NCBI GenBank assembly: GCA_019456145.1
Contig: VRUL01000020.1
Location: forward strand, 30,987-93,570
DNA from: Planctomycetota bacterium
Lineage (GTDB): Bacteria; Planctomycetota; Phycisphaerae; Sedimentisphaerales; Anaerobacaceae
Direction of reading: 5' to 3'
DNA length: 62,584 bases
The notes beneath the pieces are model-generated. The model had not been told where the DNA came from. It made no database searches and worked only from the letters and a program-made list of their open reading frames with translations. Shown here piece by piece: positions 58,479 through 62,584 of the stretch; the first letter of the stretch is position 1; each line of letters opens with the position of its first letter. The position numbers and the translations under genes are program-made.

Positions 58479-60425
58479 TTAATTGGAGTTCCCGCCGGTA
58501 TACTCCGGTACAAGCTCTTTGATTTTCTGAGCTATCTCGTTGTAGTTTTGCGTTTGGGCGACAGTTACCAGCTCGTTTATACCGGCCCGAAGTTTATCTC
58601 GGTCCATGGGGATATTTTTCCAAATACTGATTTTCGAATGCCTTGTGTGCTGCATATCTTCGCCTTCTATCGAAAGTTCTTCAAAAAGCTTCTCGCCGGG
58701 TCTGGGACTTGTGTAAATTATTTCAATGTCTTCTCCGGGCTTGAAACCGCTCAGCGTAATAATTTCCCTGGCCAAATCCACAATTTTTACCGGCTCGCCC
58801 ATATCAAGCACGAGGATTTCGCCGCCTTTCCCTATTGTTGCTGCCTGGAGGACGAGCTGGCTCGCTTCCGGTATAGTCATAAAATACCGTTTCATCTTCG
58901 GATGCGTAATAGTTACGGGGCCGCCCTCAGCGATTTGCTTCTTGAAGATAGGTACAACCGAGCCATCCGAGCCGAGCACATTGCCAAACCGCACAGTCAC
59001 AAAATCTGTTTTGCTGGTTCTGCTCAAGTCCTGAATATACATTTCAGCGATTCGCTTGGACGAACCCATTATGCTGGTTGGATTGACGGCTTTGTCCGTG
59101 CTAATCATTACAAAATTAGTAGTGCCGTAATTATTTGCAGCCTCAGAAACGATTTGCGTCCCTGTAATATTGTTCTTGATAGCTTCTCCCGGATTGAGTT
59201 CCATCAGAGGCACATGCTTGTGAGCGGCAGCGTGAATGACGACCTGCGGTTTGTACGTTTCAAAAATTCCCTCTACCCGTATTTTGTCTGTGATATCGCA
59301 AACGATCGCTTTTATGGAAATCTCCGGAAACTGCTTGCGCAATTCCCTCTCCATATAAAACAGTGGATTTTCGGCCTGCTCAACCAGCAAGAGCAGCTTC
59401 GGTTTAAAATTACAAACCTGTCTGCACATCTCCGAACCGATGGAGCCGCCGGCTCCGGTAACGAGAATTGTTTTATCTTTCAAAAAAGCTTCTATCACCT
59501 CCAGGTCAAGCTCGACCGCTTCCCGGCCGAGCAAATCGTTAATATCGACATCTCGAATCTGAGATACACGTAACTTGCCTGAGGCAATATCGGTAAGAGA
59601 TGGTACCGTTCGAAACCGAATTTTAGTACCTTTCTCGAACACCTGAACAACGCGTCTCCGCTGGTGATGGGAAGCTTCCGGCATTGCGATGGCAATTTCT
59701 TCGATGTTGCGGTCCTCGCAGATTTTGGGAAGCTGCTCTACAGTACCGAGGATCTGAATTCCATGGATATTAGTGCCTTGTTTGACAGGGGCATCGTCAA
59801 TAAATCCTATCACGTCATATTGGGCGATGGACATGCGGTGGATTTCTCGCAGCAGGGCCTCACCGGCATTACTGGCGCCGACTATTAGAAGTCGCTTTAA
59901 TCTACCGGCTTCGACAGTCCGGAACTCCTCAAAGTATAATCGGATTGACATTCGCAACCCGGCCAGGAGCAAAATCGTGGCAAACATATCGGCGATACAC
60001 ACACCTTCAAGAGGTATTTGCAAAGCTTCCGGTAAGTTTGTGCGAACATTCTCAACTTGTCCTATTACAAACCATAAGACTACGATAATTAAAGTGCTGA
60101 CCATAGATGCCCGTAGTATTCCTATAAGATCGGAAATCCCTACATAGCGCCACCAGCCTCGATATTGTTTAAACAGGCCGAACACAGTCAGCTTGATGAT
60201 GAGAATGAACAGAAGCAAAGGGGGATATAAAACTAACCAACTTCGTTTAAGCTGCATGTTGTTGGTCAGCAGGAAAGAAAAAAGTAACGAAGCAGCGAAA
60301 ACGACTATGTGGGCGAGAATTATCAGCGGCTTGCGGAAACGCAGTAACGCCGTAAGAGGGGGGGAAAACTCTGACGGGTTTTGATTCCCGTGTTTTAGCT
60401 GTGTGTTTGTGTTCGAATCAGACAT
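58479..60425 (-). CDS. CapD/FlaA1-type UDP-sugar 4,6-dehydratase, membrane-bound
   Basis: 648 aa. Four N-terminal membrane helices (about 28-165), then a CoA-binding-like Rossmann domain (LLIVGASNAGEALLREIHRM) and the catalytic SDR domain with VTGAGGSIGSEMCRQ, MISTDKAVNPTSIMGSSKR and TVRFGNVLGSDGSVVP. The long form (PglF/WbpM/CapD) makes UDP-4-keto-6-deoxy-GlcNAc for surface glycans or protein glycosylation. Normal length for the class. Conserved SMGxxxK active-site variant is present. The sole glycan gene here, so its pathway is not defined. Confidence 0.93.
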   Translation of the reverse strand: MSDSNTNTQLKHGNQNPSEFSPPLTALLRFRKPLIILAHIVVFAASLLFSFLLTNNMQLKRSWLVLYPPLLLFILIIKLTVFGLFKQYRGWWRYVGISDLIGILRASMVSTLIIVVLWFVIGQVENVRTNLPEALQIPLEGVCIADMFATILLLAGLRMSIRLYFEEFRTVEAGRLKRLLIVGASNAGEALLREIHRMSIAQYDVIGFIDDAPVKQGTNIHGIQILGTVEQLPKICEDRNIEEIAIAMPEASHHQRRRVVQVFEKGTKIRFRTVPSLTDIASGKLRVSQIRDVDINDLLGREAVELDLEVIEAFLKDKTILVTGAGGSIGSEMCRQVCNFKPKLLLLVEQAENPLFYMERELRKQFPEISIKAIVCDITDKIRVEGIFETYKPQVVIHAAAHKHVPLMELNPGEAIKNNITGTQIVSEAANNYGTTNFVMISTDKAVNPTSIMGSSKRIAEMYIQDLSRTSKTDFVTVRFGNVLGSDGSVVPIFKKQIAEGGPVTITHPKMKRYFMTIPEASQLVLQAATIGKGGEILVLDMGEPVKIVDLAREIITLSGFKPGEDIEIIYTSPRPGEKLFEELSIEGEDMQHTRHSKISIWKNIPMDRDKLRAGINELVTVAQTQNYNEIAQKIKELVPEYTGGNSN

Positions 60426-60764
60426 ATTTTCTCAGCACTATAGTTTCTCCCCCTATTACTCAAAAAACACTATAACAGCAGTTTAAGAATATGTCAAGAA
60501 ATTCGTTCGCGGCCACATCTTTGCTTTTTAAGGATTTTTGGGTAGAAAGCGTGAGCCTCGAACTTAGTTTCGGTATCCTCACATACGTTGCTGTTGAGTT
60601 CAGATGAAAATTCTGTTATTTTGATACGGGACCAGGATAACCGCAGGGCTGTAACAAGGCAGAAGGCAAAAAGTCCGGGGACGGTTGACTTTTTGGCGGG
60701 GATGCGGGACAATGAATATTCCTGTTAGTCTCGAAATTTGACATGTTATTAAAAGGAGAAACAA
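60426..60764. other. Divergent intergenic region with a small hairpin
   Basis: 339 bases. AAAAAGTC (60668-60675) and GACTTTTT (60687-60694) form a hairpin around CGGGGACGGTT. No gene or certain promoter. AAAGGAG precedes pruA. Confidence 0.5.
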
Positions 60765-62396
60765 ATGTTTAACGGTATTTTTCACATTCCACGGCCGGTC
60801 AATGAGCCGTGTTTGCAATACACACCAGGAAGCCCGGAACGTGCGGAATTGTCCGCTAAGCTCAAAGAGATGCTTAATGAACAGGTGAATGTGCCGATGA
60901 TAATCGGTGGCGAGGAAGTACGCAACGGCAATCTGGCGGATATCCGCTGTCCCCACGATCATCATCACATATTAGGTAAATATCATCAGGCTGACGCAGA
61001 GTTTGCTGTTAAAGCGGTTGATGCGGCAGAGACAGCCAGGCGGCAGTGGGGCCGGATGCCCTGGGATTCCAGGGCTATGATACTGCTTAAAGCAGCAGAT
61101 TTGCTGGCCGGCAAGTACCGCCAGGCGCTTAATGCTGCCACGATGCTGAACATGAGTAAGACGCCGCACCAGGCGGAAATCGATGCGGCGTGTGAGCTGA
61201 TAGATTTCTGGCGTTTCAACACACATTTTATGGAGAAGGTGTATGGTGAGCAACCGATGTCAACGCCCGGGGTGTTGAACTACATGGAGCACCGCCCGCT
61301 GGACGGTTTTGTTCTGGCATTGACGCCGTTCAACTTCACGTCAATCGCAGGCAACCTTCCGACGGCACCGGCGCTGATGGGAAACACGGTAGTGTGGAAG
61401 CCGGCCTCGTCAGCGGTACTGCCGGCGTACGTTGTCATGAAAATCCTTGAAGAAGCAGGGATGCCCCCGGGAGTTATAAATATGGTTCCTGGTCCCGGTC
61501 CTGTTGTTGCCCCGCCGGTGCTAAACGACGCCAGGCTCGGCGGCATTCACTTTACAGGAAGCACGGAAGTATTTTCGACAATCTGGTCGGCTGTCGGCTC
61601 AGATGTTCGCAGGTATGTTACGTATCCTCGAATTGTCGGCGAGACAGGGGGTAAGGACTTCATATTCGCCCACGCAAGTGCCGGTATTGAAGCTCTGGCG
61701 ACGGCGTTAGTTCGAGGCGCCTTCGAGTATCAGGGCCAGAAGTGCTCGGCTGCTTCGCGGGCGTATATTCCCGATTCGATCTGGCCGCAGGTCAAAGAGC
61801 ACATGCTCAGTGATATCAGGGATGTCAGGATGGGCGATATCACCGACTTTAAAAACTTCCTGGGTGCGGTTATCGACGAAAAGGCATTTGACAAGATCAG
61901 CGGTTATATTGAATTGGCTAAGAATTCACCCGATATGGAAATTATCATCGGTGGTGGATGCGACAAATCGACAGGATACTTCATTGAGCCGACCGTTGTG
62001 GTAAGTAAAGACCCCAGGTCCAGGCTGATGGCCGAAGAGATTTTCGGGCCTGTGCTGACCATATATATCTACCCTGAGGGCGATTACGACCAAACGCTGG
62101 AACTGTGTGATCAGACCTCGCCATATGCCCTTACAGGGGCAATTTTTGCTGTCGACCGTGGTGCAATCGTCAAGGCGATGGATACGCTGCGTCACGCGGC
62201 AGGTAATTTTTACGTTAATGACAAGCCCACAGGCGCCGTCGTCGGTCAGCAGCCATTCGGCGGTTCGCGGGCATCGGGCACCAACGACAAGGCCGGTAGC
62301 CGGCTTAACCTGGAGCGTTGGGTCTCGCCGCGTACGATTAAGGAAACGTACCTGCCGGCGAGAAACTTCCGTTATCCATATATGGAAGAAGAATAA
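60765..62396 (+). CDS. pruA: L-glutamate gamma-semialdehyde (P5C) dehydrogenase
   Basis: 543 aa. NAD+-dependent aldehyde dehydrogenase converting glutamate semialdehyde to glutamate in proline degradation. Catalytic Cys in YQGQKCSAASRAYIP, Glu in GETGGKDFIF, FNFTSIAGNLPTAPALMGN and the NDKPTGAVVGQQPFGGSRAS signature. The length and N-terminus (FHIPRPVNEP) match the stand-alone form found in eukaryotes and some bacteria. No proline dehydrogenase is adjacent. A clear AAAGGAG lies before ATG 60765. Confidence 0.96.
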   Translation: MFNGIFHIPRPVNEPCLQYTPGSPERAELSAKLKEMLNEQVNVPMIIGGEEVRNGNLADIRCPHDHHHILGKYHQADAEFAVKAVDAAETARRQWGRMPWDSRAMILLKAADLLAGKYRQALNAATMLNMSKTPHQAEIDAACELIDFWRFNTHFMEKVYGEQPMSTPGVLNYMEHRPLDGFVLALTPFNFTSIAGNLPTAPALMGNTVVWKPASSAVLPAYVVMKILEEAGMPPGVINMVPGPGPVVAPPVLNDARLGGIHFTGSTEVFSTIWSAVGSDVRRYVTYPRIVGETGGKDFIFAHASAGIEALATALVRGAFEYQGQKCSAASRAYIPDSIWPQVKEHMLSDIRDVRMGDITDFKNFLGAVIDEKAFDKISGYIELAKNSPDMEIIIGGGCDKSTGYFIEPTVVVSKDPRSRLMAEEIFGPVLTIYIYPEGDYDQTLELCDQTSPYALTGAIFAVDRGAIVKAMDTLRHAAGNFYVNDKPTGAVVGQQPFGGSRASGTNDKAGSRLNLERWVSPRTIKETYLPARNFRYPYMEEE

Positions 62397-62584
62397 CTGC
62401 CGCGATAATTACGCTATAATACCAATTGTAATTAAATGTTGCGCTCTTCATAACTGGCAATAAGCCATCCCCAAGCTGCCAGGCTGTGTCGCAATAGTTG
62501 CTATATACCTTTATTTTGTTGCGAATATAAGTCGCAATATTGATAATTTACCTTTGGCAGCAAGAGTCCAACAATTATTTGCCT
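62397..62584. other. Right end of window, non-coding as far as visible
   Basis: 188 bases. A TTGCGA/TCGCAA hairpin lies near 62520-62538. No gene seen before the window ends. Confidence 0.4.

Noticed and set aside
58188..59573. 461-codon plus-strand open frame overlapping the CapD-like gene
   Set aside because: It begins in the NEPNF repeat and runs antisense through a strongly conserved dehydratase gene; the translation shows no family and is a shadow.

Overview
The window looks like a chromosomal piece of an uncultured planctomycete, probably class Phycisphaerae. The signs are prepilin-type proteins whose tails carry a SAGxDGxxGTxDDI calcium-loop motif, secreted proteins ending in dockerin-like D-x-D-x-D repeats, a KDO synthesis gene (kdsA) implying a lipopolysaccharide-type outer membrane, and dispersed NEPNF-type repeats that I associate with this group. 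The assignment rests on family knowledge; no search was run.

Layout. 1-6460: a sigma-54 response regulator whose ribosome-binding site and start lie in a 77-bp direct repeat, then accessory genes (astacin-like protease, an unknown protein, a membrane protein). Two of these share a 65-bp leader. A short QueG-like Fe-S protein and a repeat/RNA-like region with half an AP2 domain follow. 6458-14911: a secreted HEAGH protein, a lone fumarase beta subunit, a YchF-like GTPase, two polyol-type dehydrogenases, a glycosyltransferase with a membrane methyltransferase, and cinA. 14975-30412: one long pilus/type II secretion-like locus (PilB, PilT, PilB, PilC, six prepilin-like proteins, a GspK-like protein) with a five-dockerin protein inside it, followed by a convergent beta-helix/dockerin protein. 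32470-39270: inositol-phosphatase family protein, DUF2752 protein, a frameshifted epimerase, then the operon serA - phosphohexomutase - cation efflux transporter.

39151-43495 is an island bounded by two 121-bp copies of the efflux gene's 3' end. It holds a zinc-motif-free S4 paralogue, a DUF1540 protein, a dehydrogenase remnant, a phosphoribosyltransferase / flavin-fold / hydrolase cassette and a broken rubrerythrin. 43723-55154 is housekeeping: acuC facing acs (acetate activation and probably its deacetylase), an FmdB zinc ribbon, leuS, CYTH, a lipid-kinase-like protein, kdsA, radical SAM and a Xer recombinase. 55206-58470 is repeat-rich and accessory: an Mrr-like nuclease and an unknown 304-aa protein share a 27-bp palindromic upstream element, and a second copy of the RNA-like/NEPNF element follows. 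The window closes with a CapD/FlaA1-type sugar dehydratase and pruA.

Best candidates for something undescribed: the nuclease pair with a common operator, the two structured promoter-RNA-NEPNF units, the efflux-tail-bounded island, and the secretion locus with its embedded dockerin protein. I saw no tRNA, rRNA, CRISPR array or complete insertion sequence.
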